Shown: positions 34,918-47,319 of the stretch, piece after piece
Layout: each line of letters opens with the position of its first letter
How positions within the stretch are numbered: the first letter of the stretch is position 1
Position numbers and translations under genes: made by a program
Assembly: GCA_022316685.1 (NCBI GenBank)
Contig: JAKJHU010000769.1
Coordinates: forward strand, 58,621 to 122,620
Direction: 5' to 3'
From: Progne subis subis
Taxonomy: Eukaryota > Chordata > Aves > Passeriformes > Hirundinidae
DNA: 64,000 nucleotides
The notes under the pieces: generated by a model
Databases searched by the model: none
What the model saw: the letters and a program-made list of their open reading frames with translations, nothing else
What the model was told of the DNA's origin: nothing

Positions 34918-36475
34918 TGTTATAGTTTTAATTTTAAACTAGGCAGAAACACTACTCAATGTAGTGGTTTTACGTTTACTAAATTTTGGTTTTGGTACTT
35001 ACTCTTTTTGTGAGAGAGAGACTAGGAGAAAAACAAAGCAGGCTCAACCTTAGAATTAAATAATAGTTTATTAACATACACTAAAAGAATAGAAAAACAG
35101 AAAGTTGAAAACAAACTAAAATGGAATGAAACTTCAAAAACACTTTTCCCTCCCCTTACAAACTGTTCACTTTCTTACAAAACAACATAAAGAGACAAAA
35201 CTTGTAATTTTCAGTCAGTTTCACTATCTGATAATAGTCTTTCATCAATTCATTAGGGGAAAAGTATCCTTTTGAGTCATGGATCCCACTGACAACTCAG
35301 AACAGTTCTCTTGTGGGTTTTAAACTGTCACAAAAACAACCGCCTGGAGAAACTTGCCTTTGTGACCCTCCCAGGAGCAGTTTCCCAAGCTGCTTATGGG
35401 TCATGGGTCTTAAGACTTTTGCATACTGGGGTGTCACTTTTTAAAGATGAATAACTCCAAAGCAAAGGATTCTTCACTTCAAGGTACAGAGCTATCTTCT
35501 CACTTCTTCACTGGCGCAGGGGGCTTCTCATCTTTATCTCTGTTTAAGCATCTTATAGGTTATTACTTAGTCCATCACAAACACCTTTGCTTAAATTTAT
35601 ACGAAAAACAATCATCTCCCCAAATGCATATCTTTCCCATGATTTACAGGAATGACTTAAATATAGAGCTCATTTCCATGGCTCAAGTAAGAATAGAACA
35701 AGTAACTCTTCAACCCTCTGTCTTAATAGTCTTTTCACTCTTGCTACTGACTTCATGCTGTTGTTCTTTATGTTCACTCTGTCTTTCCTTACCCTCTCAG
35801 AGAAGGGCTTATCTGTGGAAACTTCATGTTGCTAAGAAAGAGTTAAATCTGCTCGGGGTCTTTGTCTCTCACTCTCTCTAGCTCGTAGTGTTAGTTGTTC
35901 AAGGCCAAGCTGATAAGGAAAAACTCACGCAGAAACATTAGAAATTGGAGCACTCAAGCAGTCTAGGAAAAAAAACCCAGGCAAGATTATAAATGCTTTC
36001 TCAGCCTACCCCTCAGTGCAAATCGGGGTGGCCTCGGCCCAAAAAGTGCCCATAGCTCTTATCAGGGGCCCAGCAGAGATTCTTCTCCGCTCCAAGGAAA
36101 CCTGAAGAAAGCGGCCGCCACAAGACAGCAGCTTCTCTTTCCCCCCTTCACCCGGGAGCTGATGCAATCCGGCCAGGCCTCAGGCCAGCTTCCCCCCCCA
36201 AAAAAGGGGGGAGCAGCAGGCCCAGCTCGATGTTACCTGTCTCTCTCTGGCCAAAGGAAGAAAGAAAAAAAAACCCACCTACAGGAAATCAAGGGGTTTT
36301 ATATGGTACTTCCCAAAGTCGCAGCTAACAATTTCAGTGGTCAGAATAGATGTCAATATTCTAACTAACTCTCTGATAGGTCTCTGTCTCTTCCAAAGCA
36401 ATTCCCAGGTCCTGACCTGGAGAATTATTTTACATTCTTTTATAACTAAAAACTAAACTGTACTAACCCATGACA
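34918..36475 (-). mobile_element. Long (about 1.56 kb) LTR, minus orientation
   Basis: In element sense it begins TGTCATGGGTTAGTACAG and ends ...AACTATAACA. It aligns along its length with the plus-oriented element at 41888-43420. Shared landmarks are 'gacaggtaacatcgag', a Gly/Pro-coding GC-rich middle, and 'cagtttgtaaggg' near the end. No flanking target duplication is visible. It truncates the HEAT-repeat-like gene and lies against the 3' end of the zinc-finger pseudogene. Confidence 0.75.
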
Positions 36476-36593
36476 CCACCAAACTAAAGGACCACCAGCA
36501 CAGTGTCTTCCCAATGTGGGTCCTCTGATGGGGGATGGAGTTGGAGCCGTGCAGGAAGCTTTCCCCACACTTGAGGCACTCACAGGCCTTCCC

Positions 36594-37879
36594 TTACCGG
36601 TGCCTCCGTTGGTGTTGGCTCAAGGTAGAGCTGTGTGAGAAGCTCTTCCGACATTGGGGACACCTGAAGAACCTCTCCCCAGTGTGGATGCGCTGGTGGG
36701 AGATGAGGTGGGAGTTGTGCTTGAAGCCCTTCCTGCAGTCGGGGCAGCGGAAGGGCCTCTCCTCTCTGTGAATCCTCTGGTGGCGTAGGAGATTTGAGCT
36801 TGTCTGAAACCTTTTCCCACACTTGGGACACTTGTAGGGCCTCTCCCCCGTGTGAATCATCTGGTGGATGATCAGTTTGGACCTCTGGTTGAAGCCCTTC
36901 CCACATTCCCCACATTTGTATGGCCTTTCCTCAGCGTGGATTTTCTGGTGGCAGATCAAGTGGGATCTGCTGTTGAAGCTCTTCCCACATTGCTCACACA
37001 GGTATGGTCGTTCTTTGGTGTGGATCCTCTGGTGGCAGTTCAAGCTGGAGATCCGGCTGAAGCTCATCCCACATTCCTCACACTCGTAGGGCCTCTCCCA
37101 GTGTGGATGCGCCGGTGCCTGATGAGGTGGGAGTTGTGCTTGAAACCCTTCCTGCAGTCGGGGCAGTGGAAGGGCCTCTCCTCTCTGTGAATCCGCTGAT
37201 GTACAAGCAGATGGGAGCTGCTCTGAAAGCTATTCCGACAATCAGGACACTCGTAGGGCCTCTCCCCATTGTGGGTCCTCTGGTGTCTGATCAGGAGGGA
37301 GCTGTAGCTGAAGCTCTTCCCACACTCCAAGCACTTGTGGGGCTTCTCCCCATCATGAAACTGCTCATAGGCCACCAGCTCCGAGTTCTGGCTGAAGCTC
37401 TGTCCACCTTCCTGGCACAGGCTGGGTCTTTCCTCCTCAGAGCTTCCTGGGATGGGTTTAGAGTCCCTCCTTATGCGGGATCTCTGGAGTTTTTCCTGCC
37501 CGTTGGATTCCTGCACTGTGGAGCCGCTCAAAATGGCCTCTTCCATGAGGTTCTGCCAGGGCAATTTGTCCTCCCTGGTCTCCATCCTCAGCTCTTTTTC
37601 TGGGGCAGGAAGGTCAAGGAGAGGATGGGATTTGCCTCCATGCCACAGGGAAGGGGAAGGAGATTCCCCCAGTGCATCCCTGGCAGGACGGCATTGGCAG
37701 CGGGGTTGTCCTGCAGCCAGGGGCCATGCTGGGCTGGGAGATGGAGCAGGAGAGAGGGGGAAAGGGGCACTGACTACCTCCTCACCTGCCTGCCTGTCCC
37801 AGGGCATCTTCCTCTTCCTTGTGGCCTCCTCCTGGCTGTCCCAGGGCATCTTCCTCTTCCCTGTGGCCTCCTCCTCCAT
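36594..37879 (-). pseudogene. C2H2 zinc-finger gene, frameshifted copy
   Basis: Minus-strand exons 37786-37879 ([16 protein letters not shown]...) and 36594-37599. The second exon encodes nine good TGEKPY-linked C2H2 fingers, preceded by a degenerate one. After the third finger the linker reads CACACTGGGAGAGG instead of CACACTGGGGAGAGG. One G is missing (plus-strand C run 37097-37099), which shifts the frame into an early stop. Fingers 4-9 remain intact in the next frame. Exon 1 carries a 42-bp tandem duplication ([14 protein letters not shown] / [14 protein letters not shown]). No KRAB or SCAN domain is seen. The intact inverted relative is at 49901-51062. If the missing base is an assembly error, this gene would be functional. 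Confidence 0.8.
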
Positions 37880-38559
37880 CCAGCCAAGGTTTGGGAATGG
37901 GCAGTCCTGGTTTTTGGAGAAACAAGGGATGAGCAGGTTGTGTTTCAATGTCCCTCTGCTCAGCTCCATCCCTACAAGTCACTGGACATCTGGGGTACAT
38001 AAAAACTTCCCAAACACCAAGACTGATCCCTGAAAATTCCTTTGCAGAGTTCCCCATCTCTGGCCTCTCCCCCTTGGTGTTTGGGGGTTGTCTCCTGTCC
38101 CAGTTGCTGGGGGTCACGCTTCTACTGGGAGTACCCCATCTCATTGGTCTCTGCCCTCCCCAGCCTGCTGGGACTCACAGTAATCCAAAATGTTTCTCCC
38201 TTTTTCATCTCCCCACTTAGGGGTGCTGGGGTTTTGGTGTCCCAGGTCCCCTTCTCCCCTGATTCCCTGCTTTGAGGTGCAGGGGGTACAAAGAGTCCCC
38301 TCCTGCCCCTCTCCAGGTTTGAGGGTCCCGCCAATTGTGGCGCTCCCCCCTCTCTGGGCTCCCTACATTGGGCTCCTGGGGGACACAGGGCTCTGCTCCT
38401 CCAGGCTGCCTCTGCCAGCAGCCACCATTGTGACCCCCCAATGTCCCCCCAAGGGCCATTTTCCACCCAGCTTTGGAGTTCTTCTCCAAACATCCCTACC
38501 CAAAAAAAACCAACCCAGGGACCACTCAGGATATCTGAGCCAAGCTCCCTGTCTTGAGC

Positions 38560-39281
38560 TGGTAAGACAGGGGTCTGCTATGGAAAGCAGGAGCCTCCCT
38601 TGAAATGGAAAATACAAACCCCCTCTCTTTGAATTATAATTTTGAAATTAACGGGCTCTCAAGCAAAGATATGGCAATAGGAATATCAGTTCTTAAGTAA
38701 GAAAATTAAACTAAAAATGCAGTAGCAAAAAAAACCCACCACCACCAAAGCCCAAAAAATAAGACTCAGAATCCAACCTGACACCTGGGTAGTCAGGGTG
38801 TTGCTGGCAGTGCAATCAAATAGTGGCAGCAGTCCTCCTGGAGTGACAGATGTGGTTTTGCTGAAGCAATGATCTTGTAGAAGGTGTAATTTTCCTCTGA
38901 AGGTCCAGTGGTGATGTAGATGGGTCTGGTCTTCCTCTGGGAATCCAGTGGAAACAGGCTGCTCCTGGTGCTATAAATCTAAGATTATATCAATGTGGGA
39001 ATACTTGGCTCCTCCCTTTGGGTGGAGCATCTCACAATGGGATGATGTAATTTTATCAGTCATGCAGTGAGACTCAATGCCCCATTACCAGACGATATCT
39101 CCCTGGAGGGAGGATGGGTCATGGAAGAGATCAAGAACACTGTCCCATTTGGTTTTAACAGCTGCCCCATTAAGAGAAGATCCCCCTCACAGATATGAGG
39201 AATGAATGGGTCATGGAAGAGATAAACAACCTGCCCTCCTGGTTTTAACAGATGATAATGGAATACATTTTTTCGGTTACA
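38560..39281 (-). mobile_element. Solo LTR upstream of the zinc-finger pseudogene
   Basis: About 720 bp. In element sense it starts TGTAACC and ends ...GTCTTACCA. It is the inverted counterpart of 48513-49229. It lies 5' of and in the same orientation as the zinc-finger copy, so the LTR-plus-gene unit was duplicated together. Confidence 0.75.
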
Positions 39282-39329
39282 TCTTGCATTGCAAGACAGG
39301 GCTCCAGGCTCCTTGCCCAGGCTCTCTCC

Positions 39330-40190
39330 AGAACATGCCCAGGCCAATGCTCAGCAGAGAAAAGCCCCGTGAGCAGCCCCAGGGTGGCCGTGGGCAGGCT
39401 GGGGGCAAACAGCATGGCTGGGGCTCTGCAAGGTCCCTGGAGGAGATGGGAAGGAGCAGCAGAGCAGGGGCTGATCCATCCCCACTGCGCTGGACACCTC
39501 ATGGCAGCGTCCCAGAGCGTCCTCATGCACCTGCCAACAACATCCCCCCTCTGCAGCCCTGGCCTCTCCCCCAGCTCACACAGGTGCCACATCCTTGCAG
39601 GCACAGACACGGCAGCACTGGCTCAGGAGCCCCTGTGTGCACTGCCCAGAGCAGGCGTGAGCACCCCCATGGTGTTGGTGTGGGGAGATGAACCTGAGTG
39701 AGCACAAATGCCACCATCAGCCCCTGAGGCCAGGAAGGGCTGGGGGCCAGCAGGGAAACCACTCAGGTTTGTGGTGGCCTCTGAAGTCAGCCAGAAAGTT
39801 TGTTGTCATGAGCTGTGAGTTTCCTATGCCACTGCAGATGTTGTTGCTCAGAACCAGGGCTGCCGGGCAGCCATCCCCAAACTGCCCTCAGCATTTCCTT
39901 TGCTTCACCTTGGCTTTCTTTACTCTTCCTGGTGCAAATTTATTTCTATTGCCCAGCCCTGTTCCCTTCCCATCCCATCCCTGGTTGCCCTTTCCTCTTT
40001 GGCCCCACTCCCCATTTCAGTTCCTGAGTTCCCAGCACCATGGGAACGTCCCTTGGGGAGCAGGATCATCCTCCAAGTGCTTCAGGAATTGTCTGTAGGC
40101 TCCTGCAGTGCCTCGTGCTGCTCCCTTGCCAGAGGCACCACAGGCCAGGGGGGCACATCTGGGCTGCTGTGTCTGGCTGTGGAGCTCCCT
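39330..40190. other. No gene recognised
   Basis: Unique-looking sequence between the left LTR-zinc-finger unit and the CR1 hairpin. Overlapping open frames on both strands have no recognisable domains. Confidence 0.35.
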
Positions 40191-40194
40191 GTTC

Positions 40195-41040
40195 TGGGCA
40201 AGGAGGACGAGTTGCAGAGGCTCTGCAGGACTGACAGGATGGGCTTTAGGGCTGTGAGGAGAAGCTGAGGGACCTGGGCTGCTGGACCTTCTGAAGAGGA
40301 GGCCCAGGGCTCATCCTGCAACTGCTGCAAGGGTGTTTTCAGAGAATCACCGAATCAGCAAGGTTGGAGAAGGTGATCACCAAGTCGAACCTTTGCCCTG
40401 ACGCTGCCTTGTCTTGCCGGAGCCTCCTCTTCTCCACGATGAACAACCCCAACTCCCTCAGCCACTCCTCACAAGACTTGTGTTCCAGACCCCTCACCAG
40501 CCTTGTTGTACTTCTCTGGACACGCTCCAGCCCTTCCATGTCCTTCCTAAGATGGAGGGCCCAGAACTGGACACAGCACTCGAGGTGCTGCCCAACGAGT
40601 GCTGAGCACAGAGGAAGAATCACTGCCTTGGTGCTGCTGGTCACACGGTCCTGATCCAGGCCAGGAGCCATTGGCCTTCTTGGCCACCTGTGCACACTGA
40701 TGGCTCATGTCCATCCTGCTGTCCATCTGTCCCCCCAGGCGCCTTTCTGCCTGGCTGCTGTCCAGCCACTCTGTCTCCAGCCTGTCGTTTGTTTATCCTG
40801 GAGAAAAGGAGTCTCAAGGGAGTCAAGGCAGTGTCAGGGTGCAGGACGGACTTGATGATGTCCAAGGTCTTTTCCAACCTTGATGATTCTGTGATTCTCT
40901 GAAACCACCCTTGCAGCAGTTGCAGGATGAGCCCTGGGCCTCCTCTTCAGAAGGTGCAGCTGCCCAGGTCCCTCAACTTCTCCTCACAGCCTCAAAGCCC
41001 ATCCTGTCAGTCCTGCAGAGCCTCTGCAGGACAGGGGAAG
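40195..41040. repeat. Inverted repeat containing two opposed CR1 fragments
   Basis: 40195-40345 is the reverse complement of about 40890-41040 (the 'gaggcccagggctcatcctg' block). Between them lie a minus-oriented CR1 fragment (40345-40700, with the conserved 'cgctccagcccttccatgtc' region) and a plus-oriented CR1 3' end (about 40790-40895, ending 'gattctgtgattctctg'). Confidence 0.75.
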
Positions 41041-41427
41041 CACTGGGCAACTGAATAGCAGAATCAATATCATTTTAGCAGAAGTAGTTTATTTAATATT
41101 TATATATATATGTATAAAATTGTATTTTTATTATATATTTTGTTTGTGTTAAACTCCAGTTATGAATTCGAGCACTACTGTCCACACGTACAGGTGCCTC
41201 TCAATTGGATGAGCCACTTGTTCACGGGGCAGGCACACATCCTTCAGGTCAGCTCATTGGTCAAGCGTCCATCATCATGTTGTGTGTCCTCTAAGTTTTG
41301 TGTTGGTTGTAAACAGTTTCTCAGGCTCTTGGTTCTTATTTGTAGTCCTGTTGTTATCTCAGTAGCCTTAAGGAATTCCTGAGAGCTCCTGGGCAAGGAA
41401 CCTCAAGCCCTGTCTTGCAATGCAAGA

Positions 41428-41765
41428 TGTAACCAAAAAAATGTATTCTATTACCATCTGTAATGGTAATATTTGAGGCAGGTTGTTTATCTCTTCCATG
41501 ACCCATCCCTCATATCTCTGAGGGGGATCTTCTCTTCATGGGCCAGCTGTTAAAACCAAATGGGGCAGTGTTCTTGATCTCTTCCACGACCTGTCCTCCT
41601 TCCAAGGGAGATATCTTCTGTTAATGGGCCATTGCCACTTTGGGAAGGGCTCTGGTGACCCAGGTTCCTGTGACCCATGCTGAGAAGTCACCTGTCCCTT
41701 TCTCTGCCCCTGGCAATGATGTGAGGTGGGACTGAAGAACATGAGGGTCTGGCCGTGGTCCCATC
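41428..41765 (+). mobile_element. Deleted third copy of the LTR/zinc-finger unit
   Basis: 41428-41634 matches the first 207 bp of the LTR at 48513-49229 (TGTAACC start). It then jumps directly to sequence (41650-41760) matching the 3' flank of the intact zinc-finger gene (51160-51265, 'cccatgctgagaagtcacct'). The intervening LTR end and the gene are missing. Confidence 0.7.
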
Positions 41766-41887
41766 ATTGTATTTGAGCCCATCTCAGGTCATTTCTGGCT
41801 GGGCTCTGCCCCAGCCCACAGAGTGTGACCTCAGCCCTGACTCCGTCACAGCCCCTGTGCCTGAGCCCTGCAAAGCCTAAAGGTCAC

Positions 41888-43420
41888 TGTCATGGGTTAG
41901 CACAGTTTGGTTTTTAGTTAGGAAGGAATGCGAAGTGTTACCCTGTCAGGACCCTGGAAATAGTTATAGAAAGGACAAGGAGCTATCAGAAGCTGGTTTG
42001 AGATATTGGCATCTGCTTTGGCCACTGAGAATGTTGAATGCGACTTTGGGCAGTACCCATATAAATCCTGGGTTTGTTCAGGTCAGGCCCTTTTCCTCCT
42101 GCTCAGCTGAACAGGTAACATCGAGTGGGTCCTACTGCTCCCCACAGCCCACCTCCCCCTTCGGGGGGAAGCTCGCCCGAGGCCCAGCCGGACTCCATCG
42201 GCTCCCAAGGGGAGGAGAGGTTGCAGCTTAACATCAACCACTTTGAAAAAACCTCCCCGGAGACCCCAGAGCAGGGAGGGATCTCCCCTGATAACAACTA
42301 TGGGCCCGGTTTGGCCGAGGCTGCCCCGATTGTCACCGAGGGGTGGGCAGAGCTCTCCTCCCGCTCCCCTCCTCCGGTGTCTTCCAGACGGAGAAGAAAG
42401 AGTGGAGGGAGGAAACCAGGCTGATCTGAAATGGAGAGACTGCTGCCTGGAGCAGAAACCACATGGCCACTGCAGGCCTGGGCAGAGTTAACCCTTTCCT
42501 GGCAACATGGAGCTTCCAAGGCCTGACCCTTGCCTGAGAGAGAAAAGAAGGAGACAGAGGGGACGTAGGAAAGACACCGCATGAAGTCAGTGGAGCAGGA
42601 GTGAAAGAACGGATACAGATTATTAGAAGAGGGATTGAGGATGTGGACATTTTTAACCAAACTTTTCTGGTCTAAACAATGGAGAAATGGACTGTTTCAT
42701 GTAACATCTTAATGTTGTTTGGAGGAATGCTAGTCCTAGTCAAAGTTGGGGATTGATATGATTGGGATTTAAGTGGGAATCTTAAAGCCCCTCACTCCTG
42801 CCATAAAAGGAGGTCTCTATTTCTTTTGAGATAGAAATGATTTTAGAGCTAGAAGAGAATCCTTGTTTTATACTAGAAGAAGCTTTCTTAAGCAGTACCC
42901 CAGATATACTGAGAGGCCTATGAGTAGCCAGGGGGAAGGTTGCGAATGGGTGGAACAGCACAATCTGCAAAAACTCCAAGCAGTTGCAGATTTGTGACAT
43001 TGAGAGCCCCAGGACTGTTTTTGTCTTGTGGCGAATGTGTCCATAAGACTCTAGAGAGACTCCTCTCCCAAAGTGACGAAAGATTATATTTAAATGGTGA
43101 AACTGACTGAAAATCACAGCTTGTGTCTCTCTATATTGTTTGTAAGAAAGTTAACAGTTTGTAAGGGAAGGGAAGAGTGTTTTGAAGTTCATTTTGGTTT
43201 TTTGGGTTTTTTCCATCTTTTCTTTTCTTATCTTTTCCATTCTTTTAGTGTGTGTTAAAAAAACTTTGTTTTGTAAGCTTCAGCCTGCTTTGTTTCCCCT
43301 GATCCTCTCCCACAAAAAGAGAGTAAATACTACTCCACTAAATTTAGCAAACAAAACTTCATGAATGTGTAGTCACACTATTAATTAGTGTTTCTGCCCA
43401 GTTTTAATGAAACCATTACA
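41888..43420 (+). mobile_element. Long (about 1.53 kb) LTR, plus orientation
   Basis: Begins TGTCATGGGTTAG and ends ...ACCATTACA; related to 34918-36475. Its left junction is defined by an empty-site relative: the flank 'gcaaagcctaaaggtcac' continues uninterrupted at 53958-53975. A TATA-like 'catataaatc' box lies about 170 bp in. Open frames in its GC-rich middle are not genes. Confidence 0.75.
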
Positions 43421-44430
43421 ACTTCCTATGGAAAAGAAATGTCCTTCTTGTCCAGGTGCCCATGGCCACAACTGGGATTCCACCTCCAGCATTGCCTGTT
43501 GTGAGAGACTGGAGGAGATTGTTGGCTGGAAACATTTTGTGTGTGGGGGAGGAAGGGGCAGGTCCAGCCTTGCCCTGCCCTGAAACCCCAGCACTGCCCT
43601 GCCCTGTAACCCCAATCCCCCCAGAGCCTCTATCCCAGCCCAGCAGTGTCTGCCAATCCCTGGCACACCAAAGGCAATGCTCCACAGCCACCTCTGCAGT
43701 CCCCAGCCCAGCTCCTGAGTGACCAAGTGACCCAAAGTCCCTCCTGGGGGAAGGGCCCAGGAAGACCATGGGGTATTTATGGTTGAGCACAAGGCAAGCA
43801 CATATCTTGACCCCAACTCCTCTTGGAATTTCTGTCAGAACACAGCTGGAATCCAGGAGTTGGTAACTCTGTGTGTGTGCTTTTATAAATCTTTTGGGTC
43901 TTTCTCTCTTTCTGTGTCTTATTATCATTCCCTCTTCTTAGAAATTTTAATTAACTTAAAATTGAATGGGCTTACGGTTTGTGAAGTTGAATGAGTCAAG
44001 TAAATGCTCTGAGAAGTGTTTTTTGTTGACTTGACTATTATATGAAACCTTTTCCCAAAGTCTGTCTGATTTTCTAATGTTGTCAGTAAAGTCTGTTTTG
44101 TTGTTTTGAGCTCCTGAGAATATGTTGTTGGTATTTCTCCAGTGCGTCCAACTCGGAGTACACAAACAATTGTAATTCCTTTTAAATGTCTCTCTCAGAG
44201 TTGTTTGGGGGATGGGGGTCAGGTCTTGTGTGTCCTGCTTGGCACAGCCCAGGCAGGGCTTTCACAGCCACATTGCACACTCCATTTCCCTCCTGCACCC
44301 GCTGGTGCCTCTGAGTTCTGCTTGCCCAGCCCCAGGGACGCTCCCCTTGTCTGCCCATTCCCCCACGGCCTCTGGGCAGGGATGGCCTCAGTGGGGGCTG
44401 CTGACAGCCTCAGACACTTGGAGGCTGCTG
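43421..44430. other. No gene recognised
   Basis: Mixed-composition sequence with only incidental frames. Confidence 0.35.
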
Positions 44431-44439
44431 CTGGATTTG

Positions 44440-44840
44440 ACTTCTCCAGAGGCTTGTTCAGCCTTCAGCTCCTCAGGTCAGGAATTCAGTGCCCCAGGGC
44501 TCAGTAACATTCAGAAGACCTTAAAAGGCCAAGCCTCTCGGTATAATTTAAGTTCTCAAAATTTTTGGGTTAATTAAACAGATTTTGGAAGTGTCTTTCA
44601 AGTGTATATGCTATTTTTAGAGAAGACAGTGAGAAAAGATGTTTAGATCCTGTTTAGGATTTTTTTCCTCTTAATACATTGATACGTTCAATATCCAATT
44701 GACATTGAACCCAAGTAACTGCTCATGCAGTTTGAATAGATATAAAAATCAAGACCCTTTATGTCTGACATTCAATCAGACTCTGTCCCTATCCCCATCC
44801 CGTTTCCCCCATCCAAGCCCCAGGACTCCGAGCAGCCTTG
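44440..44840 (+). repeat. Direct repeat block, copy 1
   Basis: Matches 47320-47715 in the same orientation. Shared phrases include 'tcaggaattcagtg', 'ggttaattaaaca' and 'gatataaaaatcaagaccc'. It may be part of an unrecognised retroelement. Confidence 0.65.
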
Positions 44841-47319
44841 TGCAAATCTGAGCTCCCTCCACCCCAGGCTGGACCTGCAGGTTTCAGCTCCTGGGCTCCA
44901 ACTCCCACCTGCTTTCCTTGGAGAAGCTGCCTGAGACACAGAGGGATGTTCATTTATTGTCAGCCAATAAACCCAAGGGAAGGCACAGCTCCATCAAATG
45001 CAAAAGTCATTCTTCTCCCTGGCTCTGCCCTGCACCTGATCCCCACAGCCTGTGCTGTTTCCTTCATCCCTCCACTGCCAGGGACTTTCTGGGACAAGGG
45101 AGCTCTGCTCTGGCTATGGAGTTGGTCCAAGTGCAGCCAGGTTTGTGTCCTTGGAGGGATCAGGAACTGGTGAGACTTGGAGGCACAGAAAGATTTCTCT
45201 TCATGACCAACATAAAAAATGGGAACATGATAAAATTTATGAATCAACAAACCACTTCCCCCAGCTCCTTGTGACATCCCAGCAACATCTGACATGTCCA
45301 CAACCTACAAGAGATTTCCATACAGGAAGAATTTTTAACCAAGACATAAGAAGAGGTGATATATAAAATAAAAATAAAACTAAGATGCTGACTAAGGTGT
45401 TATTTAAACTTCTGAAAAATTGGACAACTCTGGGAACCTCAAAGCATGAAGCCAGTCATGGGAGATGCATTGAAATGACCAGAGAAGAGCTGCAGGAGGA
45501 AATCTGGGAGCAACAGGAAGGACATAGGTACAGCTGCTCTACATGAAGAAATGCCCTTAGACATGGCCATTTAAACAGGAGAGCTGGAAACACCTGAAGG
45601 AAGAGGGCCGTGAATTGTTAGACTGAATGTTGGTGTCAAAGGTAGAGGGGAAGATCAGTATTTCTTCTCCTGCCATCAGTAGGAGAATCCAGCAGATCCA
45701 GGAAATTCCTGTTCCTGGTGGGAAAGTTTGGCCACTTCTTAAAAGTACTTAAGTGACCCAGATAACAGAGATTTGCTTGTATAATATGAAACTAACAGGT
45801 ATTAAAACCTGTGCCCCTTTCCAGGCAGACATCAGTTGTGTGCCCATGCACAGGCAGTGCCTCTTGTGCCCTGAGGTGCCGAGCTGGGATTGGAATCTCT
45901 CAGACAGGAGCTGAAGGAGAGCAGAGCACCTTGCAAGCTGCAGGTCCCTGCCAGCCCCAGAGGGCTCCTGTCCCAAAACCATCTGCTCTGCTCCAGGCTG
46001 GAACAGGGACCAGCATTGTGCCAGGATTGTCAGAGAACTGAGGTGTGTGCTGGAATTCAATCCCCTCCCCATCCCACAGCAGCCCTGCATTTCCCTCCTC
46101 CAGCCTTGGTCTCCAGCACAGCCATGGAGGCTCTTTGGGCTCTGCACTTTCCCTGCAGCCACCAAGGGCAGCTGAGCTCTGCCTTTGGCACAGCGAGCCC
46201 TGCCCAGCCCAGGCAATGCCCAGCAATTCCTTGTGTGTGCCTGGCCCTGCTGTCAGCCCCGGCAGCGGCTGCGTGGCCCCTTTGTGCCGCGCTGGCCCAG
46301 CCATGGTGCCACAGCCCCTGTGCAGGCGCAGGGCAGGACAGGAGCATTGCGGGTGGGAACGGCCCCTGTGCCGTGGTGCCCACAGCAGCCTTGGGGCTCT
46401 GTGCCCCATGGCCTCCCTGCTGGGCAGCCTCTGCCAGCTCCTGCACAGCCCATGGCACCTGTGGGGCTGCACAGACAGCCCTGCCCCGGGCTCTGCCGGG
46501 CTCTGGGCCAGCAGAGAGGCTGGGCAGGGCTGGCCATGGCCGGGAACAGGCCCTGAGCCCCACAGGAGGATGGAGCTGGGCCACAGCCAAACTGCCCCGC
46601 AAACCTGGGCTGAGCAGCCAGGGCTGGCAATGGCTGGGGACAGAGGCTGGCGCTGACAAATGTCCTGGGCCGTGTTCCTGCTCTGTCCATGCCACCAAGG
46701 GCACAGAGCAGCCTCCTCTCTGGGCCACTTGCCTGCTTTCAATGTCTTCCACAGGCGCTGGCCCTGCCCCACAAGGCCTGGGCTGAGTCCTGCCCCTGCA
46801 CGCTCACACAGGCTGAGATGGACGCTGATGGTTTCTGTGACAGGCTCTCTCAGCCCAGCCCAGCTCCCTCCAAGCTCTGCCAGCTGCTCTGAGCTCTCGG
46901 CAGCACCAAGCGCCTCTCCCCAGCACAGCCCAGCCGGCTCTGGCCCCACAGCTCTGCTCAGGGCAGGCTGCTCTGGGCAGGGCCCCACGGCCTCAGCCCC
47001 TCGGAAGGGCACAGCAGCAGCTGCAGCTCAGACAGGACTCAGCCCCAGCCATGGGGAAGGTACTTGGCCAAGGGAAAAGGAGGCTCCCTGTGTGCCCGGC
47101 TCCCCTCTCCCTGAGGTGCTGAGAGCTCTGCAGCCCCTGCTGCCATCCCATCTGCCCAGGCCAGCACAACAGCCCTGGCCTTGGGGCCCTCAAGAGCTGC
47201 TCCTGCTCCAGGCCCAGGGCCCATCCCAAAGCTGGGGCAGGAAGAAAGCTGTGCCCATCTCTGTTTATTCCTGCTCTGATGAGGATGGATCCTCAGACAT
47301 TGGGAGATTGCTGATGAAT
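44841..47319. other. GC-rich stretch, no gene recognised
   Basis: Long overlapping frames occur on both strands (up to 370 codons, minus strand 45900-47012), all Pro/Ala/Gly/Cys/Trp-rich with no domain and no consistent splice structure. I consider them fortuitous. Confidence 0.35.

Noticed and set aside
45900..47012. 370-codon minus-strand frame and 298-codon plus-strand frame
   Set aside because: They overlap, are low in complexity (Ala/Pro/Gly/Cys/Trp) and have no recognisable motif or splice partners.
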